Below are positions 46,231-55,259 of a stretch of DNA of 64,000 nucleotides, piece after piece; within the stretch, counting starts at the first letter, position 1; each line of letters begins with the position of its first letter. Origin of the DNA: JBCDCB01 sp039182735. Its GTDB lineage: Bacteria > Planctomycetota > Phycisphaerae > Phycisphaerales > UBA1924. The translations under genes were made by a program, and so were the position numbers. A model generated the notes under the pieces. It was not told the DNA's origin. It did no database searches and saw only the letters and a program-made list of their open reading frames with translations. The stretch covers positions 104,017 to 168,016 of the forward strand of contig JBCDCB010000003.1 of the NCBI GenBank assembly GCA_039182735.1, written 5' to 3'.

Positions 46231-47082
46231 TTATCCGCGCCGCGCCAGCACGTACAGCGCGTACCGCCCGGCGAGCGACTCAAGGTCGAAGCCGTCCGTC
46301 GCGCCCGCGGGGATCGGCAGGTCGTCGCCGCGCTCGTCCACGATCGCGCGGATCGTCAGCCCCGCCCGCTTCAGCAGCGACGCCCACTGCCGGGGCGTGT
46401 AGGTCCGCAGCGCGTACGTGTGGTCCACCGTCCGCACCCGCGTCGGCGTCGTGACCCGCAGGTGGCTGATGACCAGCTCGCGCCGCCCTCGCTCTCCCCG
46501 TACGCCCTCCGCGGGCAGGTAGTTCACCAGTTGGTGTACCTCGCACAAGCCGCGCCGGGCTTTCCACACGTCCTCGCTGGGCATCTCGTAGCCGGGATCG
46601 CTGAGCGAGACGCCCAGCACGTACACGCCGCGCGCGTGCAGCGCGTCGAAGACGCACGCAAGGTGCGCGAGCATCGCGCGGTCCGTCATCAGGTGCCGCA
46701 CCGAGTTGATCAGGCAGAAGGCAAGGTGATGCTCTGTGCGCGCGGTGAACGACTCCATGCCCGCCTCGATGAAGTCGCCCGGCAGCCCGCGGCGCTCGAA
46801 CGACGCCCGCGCATACCCCAGCATGCGCGCCGAGAGATCCACGCCCGTCGTGCGCACGCCCCTCGCCGCGGCAACGCGGAGGTATCGCCCCGTCCCGCAC
46901 GCCGGCTCAAGCCAGCGCCGGGTGCGCGCCCGCGGCGCGAAACGCTCGTGCATCATCTCGAGCCCGCGCACCTCACCGGCGGTGCCCGGCGTGTGCAGGA
47001 TGTCGTACCACGCGGGATCGTCGTAAAACCCGCCGGCGTTCGGCTTTTCCTCGGCTCGTCTCGGCACCCGGGTACCGTACAC
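46231..47082 (-). CDS. Class I SAM-dependent methyltransferase
   Basis: The 283-residue protein has WLEPACGTGRYL (about 57-68) as SAM-binding motif I, TTGVDLSARM (about 77-86) as motif II and FCLINSVRHL (about 120-129) as motif IV. The C-terminal half contains a YTPRQWASLLKRAGL region usual in small-molecule methyltransferases. Start is GTG 47082; the divergent DinB gene begins 18 bp away, which leaves little room for separate promoters. Substrate unknown. Confidence 0.85.
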   Translation of the reverse strand: MYGTRVPRRAEEKPNAGGFYDDPAWYDILHTPGTAGEVRGLEMMHERFAPRARTRRWLEPACGTGRYLRVAAARGVRTTGVDLSARMLGYARASFERRGLPGDFIEAGMESFTARTEHHLAFCLINSVRHLMTDRAMLAHLACVFDALHARGVYVLGVSLSDPGYEMPSEDVWKARRGLCEVHQLVNYLPAEGVRGERGRRELVISHLRVTTPTRVRTVDHTYALRTYTPRQWASLLKRAGLTIRAIVDERGDDLPIPAGATDGFDLESLAGRYALYVLARRG

Positions 47083-47099
47083 GCCGCAAGGAGCCCGAC

Positions 47100-47618
47100 A
47101 TGAGCGAAGCCGTCCGACTCATCCGAGAGATGCACGACCATCGCCTGTGGTCGCGCGACGCACTGCTCGCGAGCGCGCGCACGCTCAGCGCCGAGGCGAT
47201 GGACACGCCCTTCGAGATGGGGCAGAGCACGCTGCTGCGCACGATCGCGCACCTGTACGGTGCCGAGGCCGTGTGGATCGACGCGCTCGAGGGGCACGCC
47301 GCCACGGGCGTGGACGACGAATCGCTGCCCGATCTCGCCTCGGTCGAAGCCGCCTGGCCCGCGATCGACGCGCGCTGGGCCGCGTACCTCAAAGCGCTCA
47401 CCGAAGAACGCCTCGCCGACCGCATCGAGCGCGACAGCAAGGTGCTGGGCAGGCGGTACACGATCCTCGCGCGCGACGTGCTCGTCCACGTCTGCACCCA
47501 TCACCTGTACACGCTCGCGCAGGCGAGCAACATGCTGCGCCGTCTCGGCACCGACGTGCCGCAGACGGGCACGGCGTCCTGGGCGATGGACCTCCGAGAA
47601 TCCGGGCCGTCCGCCTGA
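47100..47618 (+). CDS. DinB family protein
   Basis: The 172-residue protein has the four-helix-bundle DinB/YfiT plan: MHDHRLWSRDALL (helix 1, first His), RTIAHLYGAEAVWIDAL (helix 2, second His) and VLVHVCTHHLYTLAQ (helix 4, metal-binding His). The family binds a divalent metal and includes thiol-S-transferases (bacillithiol, mycothiol). AAGGAG lies ideally before the ATG at 47100. Specific activity is not determinable. Confidence 0.85.
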   Translation: MSEAVRLIREMHDHRLWSRDALLASARTLSAEAMDTPFEMGQSTLLRTIAHLYGAEAVWIDALEGHAATGVDDESLPDLASVEAAWPAIDARWAAYLKALTEERLADRIERDSKVLGRRYTILARDVLVHVCTHHLYTLAQASNMLRRLGTDVPQTGTASWAMDLRESGPSA

Positions 47619-47624
47619 ATCCCC

Positions 47625-47662
47625 TTGACAGGCTCCGGTTGATGAGTAACCATATGGTTACT
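47625..47662 (+). promoter_or_regulatory. ArsR promoter with 18-bp operator palindrome
   Basis: TTGACA (47625-47630) is followed at about 16 bp by TAACCA as a possible -10. The sequence AGTAACCATATGGTTACT (47645-47662) is a perfect 18-bp palindrome that covers the -10 and ends one base before the GTG start of the ArsR gene. That is the expected place for an autorepressor. The mRNA would be nearly leaderless. Confidence 0.75.
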
Positions 47663-47663
47663 T

Positions 47664-48023
47664 GTGGATGACGAGGCGCTCGATGCGGTGTTCGCGGCCC
47701 TCGCCCACCCGTCGCGCCGTGCGATGATCGACGTGCTCGTCGAATCGCCCGGCTCGAACGTGGGGGAGGTGGCGTCGTGGTTCGACATGAGCCGCGTCGC
47801 GGTCATGAAGCACCTCCGCGTGCTGGAAGACGCGGGTCTCGTCATCTCGAAGGCGCACGGGCGCGAGCGGAGGCTGTACTTCAACGCCGTCCCCATCCAG
47901 CGGATCCACGACCGCTGGGCGGATCAGTACGCGGCGTTCTTCGCGACGAAGTTGGTAGACATCAAGGATCGCGTCGAGGCGCGCATCCGCAGCGAGCAAC
48001 GCAAGGGGAACCGACGTGCCTGA
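47664..48023 (+). CDS. ArsR-family transcriptional regulator (SdpR-like)
   Basis: The 119-residue protein is a winged-helix repressor: FAALAHPSRRAMIDVLVES at the N-terminus, NVGEVASWFDMSRVAVMKHL (about 31-50) as the recognition helices, and GLVISKAHGRERRLYFNAVP as the wing. No metal-binding Cys cluster is present, so it belongs to the non-metal branch that pairs with AHSA1/SRPBCC proteins. The GTG start abuts the operator palindrome, implying autoregulation. The SRPBCC gene overlaps its end by 8 bp. Confidence 0.88.
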   Translation: MDDEALDAVFAALAHPSRRAMIDVLVESPGSNVGEVASWFDMSRVAVMKHLRVLEDAGLVISKAHGRERRLYFNAVPIQRIHDRWADQYAAFFATKLVDIKDRVEARIRSEQRKGNRRA

Positions 48024-48570
48024 CGCCACCGCTTCCAACCCGACGACCGACACCGACGCCACCCGCTCCGTCGTCCGCATCCAGATCGGCGGTCCCATCG
48101 AGGCCGTGTGGGAAGAAATCACACGCACCGACGACGTCATCCCGTGCTTCTTCAACATGCGCATGCACTATCAGAACCTCGCGCCGGGCGAGAAGATGTC
48201 CATGCGCAGCAAAGACGGCAAGCACACCGGCGTCGTCGGGGAGATCCTCGAAGTCGATCCTCCGCGCCGGTTCGCGCACACCTTCCGGTTCACCAAGGGT
48301 GATGAGCCGCCCGTCCGCGTCATCTACGATCTGCGCGAGCACGACGGCGGGACCGAGTTCACCATCACGCTCGAAGATCTCGTCCCGGGCTCCAAGATGG
48401 CCAAGGAAATGATCGGCGGGTACAAGCTCATCACCAGCACGCTCAAGTCGTGCATCGAGACCGGCAAGCCCTCGCTCGGCGTGCGCATGCTCTTCGTCGT
48501 CTTCAGCCTCACCGCGCCGCTCACGCCGAAGCGCTGCCGCACCGAGCACTGGAGAGAGTGGGGCGGCTGA
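48016..48570 (+). CDS. SRPBCC (AHSA1-like) protein
   Basis: The 184-residue protein has the START/Bet v 1-like fold: IQIGGPIEAVWEEIT (about 21-35), GEILEVDPPRRFAHTFRF (about 75-92) and TEFTITLEDL (about 112-121). It is encoded in one unit with the ArsR regulator, a widespread cassette in which the regulator controls the SRPBCC partner. The C-terminal 25 residues are unlike typical AHSA1. A ligand or partner is not known. Confidence 0.85.
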   Translation: MPDATASNPTTDTDATRSVVRIQIGGPIEAVWEEITRTDDVIPCFFNMRMHYQNLAPGEKMSMRSKDGKHTGVVGEILEVDPPRRFAHTFRFTKGDEPPVRVIYDLREHDGGTEFTITLEDLVPGSKMAKEMIGGYKLITSTLKSCIETGKPSLGVRMLFVVFSLTAPLTPKRCRTEHWREWGG

Positions 48571-48654
48571 GTCTTGGCGATTCTGCGGATGCACCCTTGC
48601 GTAACGTGATTATCGGGCGATGCTCGAAGAGTCCACGTTCCGCGAGGAGAAGCC

Positions 48655-49905
48655 ATGAACCGCGAGACCGTCTTCGTCACGCTCTGCGTGTGTGCGACCA
48701 TCGTCACGAGCGCCGCGATCGTGAGCCATGCCGGCCCGCTGAGCCCGCCGGCGGGCCCGGTCGCCTCGACGGCGAAACCGCTGGGTGAGATCGAGCCGCG
48801 CGTCGCGATCAACGCCGTCAACACGCCGGGCACGATCGGTACGGCCTTTCTGATCAGCGAGCCGGGTTCGTACTACCTCACCGGGAACGTCTCGGTGACC
48901 AACGGTTTCGCGAGCGGTATCACGGTCATATCGAACGATGTCACGATCGACCTCAATGGGTTCACGCTCGAAGGCAACGGGTCGAGCGGAGACGGGATCT
49001 TTGCGAACTTCGCGCAGCCCCGCAATATCACGGTGAGGAACGGAACCGTTCGCGGATTCAACAACGGAATCAGGCTTCGCACCGATTCGATTAATGGACG
49101 CCTCGAAGATCTTCTTGTTGAGAATAACAGTGCGATTGGTGCGCAGGTCGGTTTCGACTTCTCTGTCCGGGACTGCGTCTTCCGGGACAACGGTACCACC
49201 GGGTTCAGTGCGCGATCGCGCTTGTCACTGAAAGATTCTTCGTTCATCTCGAATGCCGTCACGGGTGTGAGCGGTGAGAACGACTCAACGGTTGTGAACT
49301 GCATCGCGCATTCGTCGGGCGGAGATGACTTTCGCTTCTTCGGAACCACGATCTTCAACAACTGCCAGTCCGTGGCGGCGGGACTCGAAGGATTTGATCT
49401 CGGTGAGCGATGCCAGTTGATCAACTGCACCGCATTCGATTCGTTCTTTGACGGATTCTCGGCACAACGAAGTGTCTTTCAGAACTGTGTCACGAACGGC
49501 TGCGGCGCTGATGGGTTCGATGCCGAGCTCTGCACCCTGTCGAACTGCAACGCGACCGAGAATCTCGGAGTCGGGTTCAGGCTCAGCAACTGCACGCTCT
49601 TAGGGAGCCTGGCGCAGGAAAACGTCGGCGGCGGAATCGTCGCCTCTGGCAGCAACATCTCTGGCTGCACCGTTTCGAACAACAGCTCCATGGCCGCCGC
49701 GCTGCCGGGCATCAGCGCCATGGGAACATGCTTTGTGCACCGCAACATAGTCTTCGACAACGGTGGCGAGGGCATCGTCGCGACTGGTGGCGGCAACTCG
49801 ATCGTCCAGAACTCGTTGCGAGGCGACAGTGCGGTGAACAACAGTGGTTCCAGCACCGTCGCGGATGGTCTGATCACCAACCCCTGGGCGAACTTCGTCA
49901 ACTAA
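48655..49905 (+). CDS. Secreted right-handed parallel beta-helix protein
   Basis: The 416-residue protein has a signal peptide (MNRETVFVTLCVCATIVTSAA). It is built of about 15 irregular parallel-beta-helix rungs, shown by VTIDLNGFTLEGNGSSGDGI, NITVRNGTVRGFNNGIRL and many Asn- and Gly-rich NCxA/SNC units. It has no catalytic signature of pectate lyases. Base composition is clearly less GC-rich than its neighbours, which suggests later arrival or relaxed selection. Convergent to the NmrA-like gene with a 4-bp overlap. Confidence 0.8.
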   Translation: MNRETVFVTLCVCATIVTSAAIVSHAGPLSPPAGPVASTAKPLGEIEPRVAINAVNTPGTIGTAFLISEPGSYYLTGNVSVTNGFASGITVISNDVTIDLNGFTLEGNGSSGDGIFANFAQPRNITVRNGTVRGFNNGIRLRTDSINGRLEDLLVENNSAIGAQVGFDFSVRDCVFRDNGTTGFSARSRLSLKDSSFISNAVTGVSGENDSTVVNCIAHSSGGDDFRFFGTTIFNNCQSVAAGLEGFDLGERCQLINCTAFDSFFDGFSAQRSVFQNCVTNGCGADGFDAELCTLSNCNATENLGVGFRLSNCTLLGSLAQENVGGGIVASGSNISGCTVSNNSSMAAALPGISAMGTCFVHRNIVFDNGGEGIVATGGGNSIVQNSLRGDSAVNNSGSSTVADGLITNPWANFVN

Positions 49906-50873
49906 GCCGCGCCGGCGATCTGCTCGTACGACTCTTCCCGACGCACGCGCCGCGCGACCTCGCTCGCGTATCGCTTGCCGAGCGAGTCCGCGTGCGCACG
50001 CATCCAATCGGTCAGGCGCGTGGTGCCGACGCGATCGTGATCGGAGAACAGCAGGCCGCGCATCAGCCCCGTCACCTCTTCGCGCGTGATGATCACGTCG
50101 CCGACCATCGGCCCGAGCGCGCGCCCCACCCAGTACCCGAGCGTTGGCGGCACGCTCACGATCGGCCGGCGCACACCGATGATCTTCGCAATGGTCTCGA
50201 CCAGATCCGCGTACGCGAACGTCTCCGGGCCGACGGCATCGACTGTGACATCTTCTTCGCGATCGCCCGATTCGATCATGAGCGACGCCATGTCGTCAAC
50301 GTGCATGGGCTGCAGCGTGTAGCGCCCGTCGCCGAAGACGCCGAAGATCGGCAAGCGGCGCAGCACCCACGCGATGTTGTTGACGAGGATGTCACCGCGC
50401 CCGAAGAGCACGCCGGGGCGGACGATCGCGTGGGAGAGCCCGCTCGCGCGGAGGTTGTCTTCGAGCGCGCGCTTGCCGTCGTAGTACGCGAGACCCGTGC
50501 CCTGCTCGGGCTTGAGGATGCTCACGTGTACGACGCGCCGCACGCCGGCGACGCGGGCTGCCTCAAAGAGCGATCGCGTGTTCGCCGCCGCCTGCTCGAA
50601 CGTGAAGAGCCGGTGATTGAATCGCACCCAATATGTGTTGAACAGCGTGTCGCACCCGCGCAGTGACTCGGCGAGCGCGCCCGGGTCGTCGAAGGCGAGT
50701 GGGCGGACCTCGAGCCGGTCGCCGAAGGGGTTGGGGCGGTTCGGCGAGTTCGTCAGCGTGCGCACGCGATCGCCGCGAGCGAGCAACTGCTCGGTGACGG
50801 CCTTGCCCGTGTACCCGAGTGCCCCCGTGACGACGTGCAGGCGTTTCCCGGCTTCCCTGTGGGTGTTGCTCAT
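49902..50873 (-). CDS. NmrA/epimerase-like NAD(P)-binding reductase
   Basis: The 323-residue protein is an atypical short-chain dehydrogenase. VVTGALGYTGKAVTEQLLARG (about 14-34, G-x-x-G-x-x-G Rossmann loop) binds NAD(P). VSILKPEQGTGLAYYDGKRALED (about 139-161) is the region corresponding to the catalytic Tyr-Lys, here YDGKRALE. PIFGVFGDGRYTLQPMHVDD resembles NAD(P)H-quinone/sugar-epimerase variants. The ATG at 50873 lies inside a large palindrome. Substrate unknown. Confidence 0.85.
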   Translation of the reverse strand: MSNTHREAGKRLHVVTGALGYTGKAVTEQLLARGDRVRTLTNSPNRPNPFGDRLEVRPLAFDDPGALAESLRGCDTLFNTYWVRFNHRLFTFEQAAANTRSLFEAARVAGVRRVVHVSILKPEQGTGLAYYDGKRALEDNLRASGLSHAIVRPGVLFGRGDILVNNIAWVLRRLPIFGVFGDGRYTLQPMHVDDMASLMIESGDREEDVTVDAVGPETFAYADLVETIAKIIGVRRPIVSVPPTLGYWVGRALGPMVGDVIITREEVTGLMRGLLFSDHDRVGTTRLTDWMRAHADSLGKRYASEVARRVRREESYEQIAGAA

Positions 50874-50897
50874 AGTTTCGGAATATTCTGAAACTAT
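50872..50897 (-). promoter_or_regulatory. 26-bp operator-like palindrome over the start codon
   Basis: The arms ATAGTTTC (50872-50879) and GAAACTAT (50890-50897) enclose a centre that is also symmetric except for one pair. In all, 12 of 13 pairs match. It includes the first bases of the ATG of the NmrA-like gene. The shape suits a dimeric HxlR/MarR/ArsR-type repressor. No regulator gene is adjacent. Confidence 0.7.
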
Positions 50898-50962
50898 TGA
50901 GATGTCAATCCCCGGTCTCCAAATCCCGCTTCGTCGCCCCGGGAGCGCGGTAGAGTGCCCCA

Positions 50963-51048
50963 TCGCGCGGGGCGCTCGGGCATTCGTCGCTCGGGCTGAG
51001 ACGCACCCGTTGAACCTGATCCGGTTCGCACCGGCGGAGGGAACGCGA
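50963..51048 (+). promoter_or_regulatory. TPP riboswitch (THI element)
   Basis: The conserved core is complete: GGGCTGAGACGCACCCG (50993-51009), GAACCTGATCCGGTTCGCAC (51012-51031) and CGGCGGAGGGA (51032-51042). A P1 stem TCGCG (50963-50967) with CGCGA (51044-51048) closes it. It lies 80 bp before thiC. It senses thiamine pyrophosphate and should switch off thiC, probably by masking the ribosome site. Confidence 0.95.
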
Positions 51049-51128
51049 CGCGAGGCAACCGCCCACCATCTGGGCGCCCTCGACGCGCCACGCCGGGCCG
51101 GGCTCGAACATTCGACCAGAGGCCCACC

Positions 51129-53258
51129 ATGTCCGACCACACATCCAACGGCAACAACACAGGCAACGGCACGCACGCCAAGCAGCACCCCTATCCCAAG
51201 GTCCGCCCCGCCCACCTCAGCGCGTCGTCCCCCGCGACCAAGGCGCACACGCTCACCAGCGATCGCCTGCGCGCGAGCGGCGCCGAGTCACCGTTCTTGC
51301 CATCGCCCGAACTCGATGAGCGCTACGACGCGCCGCTCCACAACGCCGAGAACCCCAGCACGCTCCGCGAGGGTACCTCGCCCGGCTCCTTCGCGCACGC
51401 CGCCAACATCGGCGGCCCGCTCATGTTCTCATCGCCCGACACCCCCGGCATGCCACGCCCCAGCGACAAAACCGCGTGGGACTTCCTCCCCGATGGCTGG
51501 TCCGTCGAGACGCTGAAGGACTCCGCCTGCGTCGCCGGCACCGAACGCGCATGGACGAAGGGCAGCGGTGAAGCGATCTTCCGCGACGCGCGCGGCGTCG
51601 TTCGGCGCGTCACCTGCCCCGCCGACTTCGAACCCATCACCCAGCTCGAGTCCGCGCGCCTCGGCATCGTCACGCCCGAGATGCTCCGCGTCGCCGAGCG
51701 CGAAGCGCATCTAAGCGCTGAGCAGATCCGCGACGAGATCGCCGCGGGGCGCATGATCATCCCTGCTAACCGCGTGCACCTCGGCTATCAGCTGGATCCG
51801 ATGTGCATCGGGCGCGCGAGCAAGACCAAGGTCAACGCCAACATGGGCGCCTCGCCCGTGTCGTCCGGCACCGAGGAAGAGCTCGAGAAACTCCGCTGGG
51901 CCGAGCAGTGGGGCGGCGACACCGTCATGGACCTCTCCACCGGCGGCGACCTCGATGCCTGCCGAGACGCCATCATCCGCAACTCCACCGTGCCCATCGG
52001 CACCGTGCCCATCTACTCCATGATCATCGGGCGCAAGCTCGAAAGCCTCGACCGCGACATCCTGCTGGGCACCGTTGAGCATCAGGCCAAGCAGGGCGTG
52101 GACTACATGACCATCCACGCCGGCGTGCGCAAGGCGCACCTCAAGTACGTCAAGGACCGGCTCATCGGCATCGTCTCTCGCGGCGGATCGCTCCTCGCCA
52201 AGTGGATGATCCACCACAACAAGGAGAACCTCGCATACGACCTGTGGGACGACATCTGCGAGATCATGCGCCGCTACGACGTCTCCTTCTCCATCGGCGA
52301 CGGGCTCCGCCCCGGCGGGCTCGCAGACGCCACCGACAACGCGCAGCTCGCCGAACTCGAAACCATCGGCGAACTGACCGAACGCGCGTGGCGTCACGGC
52401 GTGCAGGTCATGGTCGAAGGACCCGGGCACGTCCCCTTCGATCAGGTCGAATACAACATGAAGCTGCAGCGCCGCCTCTGCCACGGCGCGCCCTTCTACG
52501 TGCTGGGCCCGCTGGTGACCGATGTTTTCCCCGGCTACGACCACATCACGAGCTGCATCGGCGCGACCGCCGCCGCCTACCACGGCGCCGCGATGCTCTG
52601 CTACGTCACGCCCAAAGAACACCTCGGCCTGCCCAAGCGCGGCGACGTGAAGGAAGGCTGCATCGCCTACAAAATCGCCGCACACTCCGCGGACGTCGCG
52701 CTGGGCATCCCCGGCACGCGCGACTGGGACGACGACCTCACCAAGGCGCGTGCCGCCCTCAACTGGCAGCAGCACTTCGAACTCGCCTACGACACTGACA
52801 CGGCGCGCGCCTATCACGACGAAGACCTTGACGTCGATACCGACTTCTGCGCCATGTGTGGGCACGATTGGTGCAGCGTCCGTATCAGCAAGGAGATCCA
52901 GGAGTTCGCCAGCGGCAAGGCCGACGGCTACGACCGCGGCAAACCCGTCAAGTCCGACGCGCTCAGCGAAGAGCAGCAGAAGATCCTCGAGCAGCGCGGC
53001 TACCTCTCGCCCGAAGAGATCCACAAGCTCGCTGCCAAGACGAAGCAGGCACTCGTGGCCGGGCATCAGGCATCAGGAAGCGACGCGGCATCCGATCCCA
53101 GTGCCCAGCAACCAGTGCTCGATGCCCACGAAGCGAAACCGAGCTGCCACAGCGACTACGTGGACGACGAGGACGCGAAGCAGCTGCAGCAGCAGAAGCT
53201 CGTGCAGCTCAACACCGCCCCCGCGCACAACCTCCCGAGCGAGGATCGGGTGATTTAG
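51129..53258 (+). CDS. thiC: Phosphomethylpyrimidine synthase
   Basis: ThiC is the radical-SAM enzyme that converts AIR to HMP-P in thiamine synthesis. The 709-residue protein has the ThiC-associated N-domain, the barrel signature [17 protein letters not shown] with [15 protein letters not shown] and [14 protein letters not shown], and the C-terminal cluster motif CAMCGHDWC (about 573-581; CxxCx4C). The C-terminus runs about 100 residues past the cluster, longer than average, with a [11 protein letters not shown] tail. It is controlled by the TPP riboswitch upstream. Confidence 0.97.
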   Translation: MSDHTSNGNNTGNGTHAKQHPYPKVRPAHLSASSPATKAHTLTSDRLRASGAESPFLPSPELDERYDAPLHNAENPSTLREGTSPGSFAHAANIGGPLMFSSPDTPGMPRPSDKTAWDFLPDGWSVETLKDSACVAGTERAWTKGSGEAIFRDARGVVRRVTCPADFEPITQLESARLGIVTPEMLRVAEREAHLSAEQIRDEIAAGRMIIPANRVHLGYQLDPMCIGRASKTKVNANMGASPVSSGTEEELEKLRWAEQWGGDTVMDLSTGGDLDACRDAIIRNSTVPIGTVPIYSMIIGRKLESLDRDILLGTVEHQAKQGVDYMTIHAGVRKAHLKYVKDRLIGIVSRGGSLLAKWMIHHNKENLAYDLWDDICEIMRRYDVSFSIGDGLRPGGLADATDNAQLAELETIGELTERAWRHGVQVMVEGPGHVPFDQVEYNMKLQRRLCHGAPFYVLGPLVTDVFPGYDHITSCIGATAAAYHGAAMLCYVTPKEHLGLPKRGDVKEGCIAYKIAAHSADVALGIPGTRDWDDDLTKARAALNWQQHFELAYDTDTARAYHDEDLDVDTDFCAMCGHDWCSVRISKEIQEFASGKADGYDRGKPVKSDALSEEQQKILEQRGYLSPEEIHKLAAKTKQALVAGHQASGSDAASDPSAQQPVLDAHEAKPSCHSDYVDDEDAKQLQQQKLVQLNTAPAHNLPSEDRVI

Positions 53259-53292
53259 TGGTTTCAGGCGGCGTCTATTGATTGGAGTCCCC

Positions 53293-54078
53293 GTGGTCTG
53301 GTTGATCCGCTGTGCATTGGTTCTGACGACATGCCATGTCTGTCTCGGTGACGTCTTTCGAGATGATGAGTTCGGCTACTCGTTTGTGCCGCCTGAGGGC
53401 TGGGTGCGTTGGGGGGATGAGCGAATTCGTCAAACAGATGAGTTCGTTGCGTCGCGTCAACCCGATCGGAACTATCGATTTGTCGAGGGGTTTTCGCCTG
53501 CTGACGCACCAGTGGGCGGCTCGTACTTGTTGGTTCAAGTGACCACGGTGTCGACAAAGGGACAGACTTGGGGCGACCTCGCGCTTGCTTTCAATGCGAA
53601 AGAGCCAATGGAGGACGAGCTTCGTGACTCCGAAGCTGCCTTCGCGGATCTTGACCTCCAGGTGGGGACACTCTCCTCAACGGTTCAACCGGAGCTCGGT
53701 CGAGTTGTGATGACAGCGCCGATCGAGAGTGCCGTTGGTGCGCAGCAGGGGATTTTCTTCATCTTTCCGGGCAAAGACGAACTGGTGCAGCTCAACTTCT
53801 ATGCGCCGGAAGCCTCGTTCGATTCGTGGCGTGACAAGTTCGCTGCGTCTGCTGACAGCTTTCAACGTGATCAGGACTTTGTATTCGTCTCCGCCATAGA
53901 CTCCGATCCGGGTGCTGTGCAATCGACGTCCAAACGCGGGCCATCACCGGCTCTTCTCGGGGGGATCGCCGGTGGGCTCTCCGCTCTCATCACGGTTCTC
54001 ATCATCGTCCGCATGCGTTCGCGCCAGCACCCCGGATCGACAGCTGAGCATTCGACCGACGGCGGCCGCGTTTCATAG
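53293..54078 (+). CDS. Secreted or membrane protein of unknown function
   Basis: The 261-residue protein has a signal peptide (VVWLIRCALVLTTCHVCLG), a globular extracytoplasmic part and a C-terminal transmembrane helix (about 222-240, LLGGIAGGLSALITVLIIV) followed by a short tail with Arg. The N-terminal FRDDEFGYSFVPPEGW segment resembles secreted PsbP/DUF1795-like openings. Base composition is markedly lower in GC than around it. The GTG at 53293 has GGAG upstream; TTG 53278 is an alternative. Function unknown. Confidence 0.7.
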   Translation: MVWLIRCALVLTTCHVCLGDVFRDDEFGYSFVPPEGWVRWGDERIRQTDEFVASRQPDRNYRFVEGFSPADAPVGGSYLLVQVTTVSTKGQTWGDLALAFNAKEPMEDELRDSEAAFADLDLQVGTLSSTVQPELGRVVMTAPIESAVGAQQGIFFIFPGKDELVQLNFYAPEASFDSWRDKFAASADSFQRDQDFVFVSAIDSDPGAVQSTSKRGPSPALLGGIAGGLSALITVLIIVRMRSRQHPGSTAEHSTDGGRVS

Positions 54079-54096
54079 GAGATCATCGTTGACATC

Positions 54097-54539
54097 GTGA
54101 AGTACGACGACGCGTCGTGGCACTATCAGGGCGATTGCCCGGAGGATTTGCCGGAAGACAACGCGTTCATCCACATCGGCGTGTTCCTCTGCTGGTGCAT
54201 CCACGGCGACCTGCTCTCCGACGAGTATCGACTCGACTATCCGGATGAGATCGAGGAAGCCCGCGCTCGCGCAGTTACGCCCTCGCATGCGATCAAGGTC
54301 GCCGACGGCCAACTCGTGAGTGACATGCTTTCCGATGTCGGCAGTAGCTTTGCGCGTTGGTACTACAAGGACGAGTCGGATCAGGATCAAGAAGTACCGA
54401 AGTATCTGTCGGAGTTTCCGTGGCGGCACACTCGCTCAACACGGGTGAATCCGCGTACCACCGGCCAGACACATGGGAGCTCTACGACTTGATCGCCGAG
54501 CTGCTTGACGCGCGGTTTGCGGAATGGAACGCTACGTAG
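54097..54539 (+). pseudogene. DUF7832-like gene broken by a frameshift
   Basis: The first frame (54097-54492) begins MKYDDASWHYQGDCPEDLP and continues HIGVFLCWCIHGDL, matching a small family I know as DUF7832. At about 54415-54440 the family pattern switches to a different frame, which reads HRPDTWELYDLIAELL and ends FAEWNAT at 54539. This is the normal C-terminus of the family. A single-base deletion would explain it. Either the gene is inactive or the assembly has an error. Low GC like its upstream neighbour. Confidence 0.65.
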
Positions 54540-54580
54540 AGCACCTCCCGTTCCCACACCACTCCCTTGGAGAGCAGACC

Positions 54581-55162
54581 ATGCACCGCACCCTCACCGT
54601 CGCCCTTCTGTCCGCCGCCCTCGTCGGGTGCTCGTCGTACCGCGAGACCGGCGAGTCGTACGAGTCCGAAGCCGCGCGCGACCTCGCCGAGCAGCAGCGT
54701 AAGGATGCGCAGCTCGAGACGATGGCCGCGTCCACCATGCGCGACTTCAGGAACCGCGATCGCACCATCGCGCCCTTCTTCGATGAGTCCTTCGGCTACG
54801 CGGTCTTCCCGAAGATCGCCAAGGGCGGCGCGGGCATCGGCGCCGCGGCGGGCGACGGCGTTGTCTACAACGATGCCGGCGAGGTCATCGGCTACGCGCG
54901 CATGAGCCAGGGCTCCATCGGCATCCAGCTCGGCGGGCAGTCGTTCAGCCAGATCGTCTTCTTCGAGAACCGCGGCGCGTTCAACTCGTTCAAGGCCGAC
55001 GATATGGAGTTCAGCGCCAACGCCTCGGCGGTCGCCGCCGAGTCCGGCTCCGGCGCCGCGGCGGACTACGAGGAGGGCGTCGCCGTCTTCGTGATCCCGC
55101 GCGAAGGGCTGATGTTCGAGGCCGGCATCGGCGGGCAGAAGTTCGATTACCGCGCGAAGTGA
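54581..55162 (+). CDS. SYLF/Ysc84-type lipoprotein
   Basis: The 193-residue product has a lipoprotein signal (MHRTLTVALLSAALVGC, lipobox LVGC). A SYLF (Ysc84 actin-binding/lipid-binding) domain follows: FFDESFGYAVFPKIAKGGAG (about 62-81), GDGVVYNDAGEVIGYARMSQ and GIQLGGQSFSQIVFFENRGA (about 113-132). Bacterial SYLF proteins are predicted to bind phosphoinositides or lipids in the periplasm. The ATG at 54581 has a good GGAG. It ends just before a large intergenic palindrome. Confidence 0.88.
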   Translation: MHRTLTVALLSAALVGCSSYRETGESYESEAARDLAEQQRKDAQLETMAASTMRDFRNRDRTIAPFFDESFGYAVFPKIAKGGAGIGAAAGDGVVYNDAGEVIGYARMSQGSIGIQLGGQSFSQIVFFENRGAFNSFKADDMEFSANASAVAAESGSGAAADYEEGVAVFVIPREGLMFEAGIGGQKFDYRAK

Positions 55163-55170
55163 GCCGTCTG

Positions 55171-55231
55171 ACGAGCCGCGACCGCAAGGGAGCGGGCGCA
55201 AGAGACCCGCTTCCTCACGTACGCGGCTCGT
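55171..55231. repeat. Long intergenic palindrome, copy 1
   Basis: ACGAGCCGCG (55171-55180) pairs perfectly with CGCGGCTCGT (55222-55231). Inside, GGGAGCGGG pairs with CCCGCTTCC (one G-T pair). The repeat is followed by TCGGAG. A second copy with the same outer arms lies at 62355-62413. It matches the dispersed GAGCCGCGACCG... palindromes I recall from planctomycete genomes. It may also terminate the SYLF gene. Confidence 0.8.
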
Positions 55232-55259
55232 TCGGAGAATTCGCCTACCGTTCCCACCG

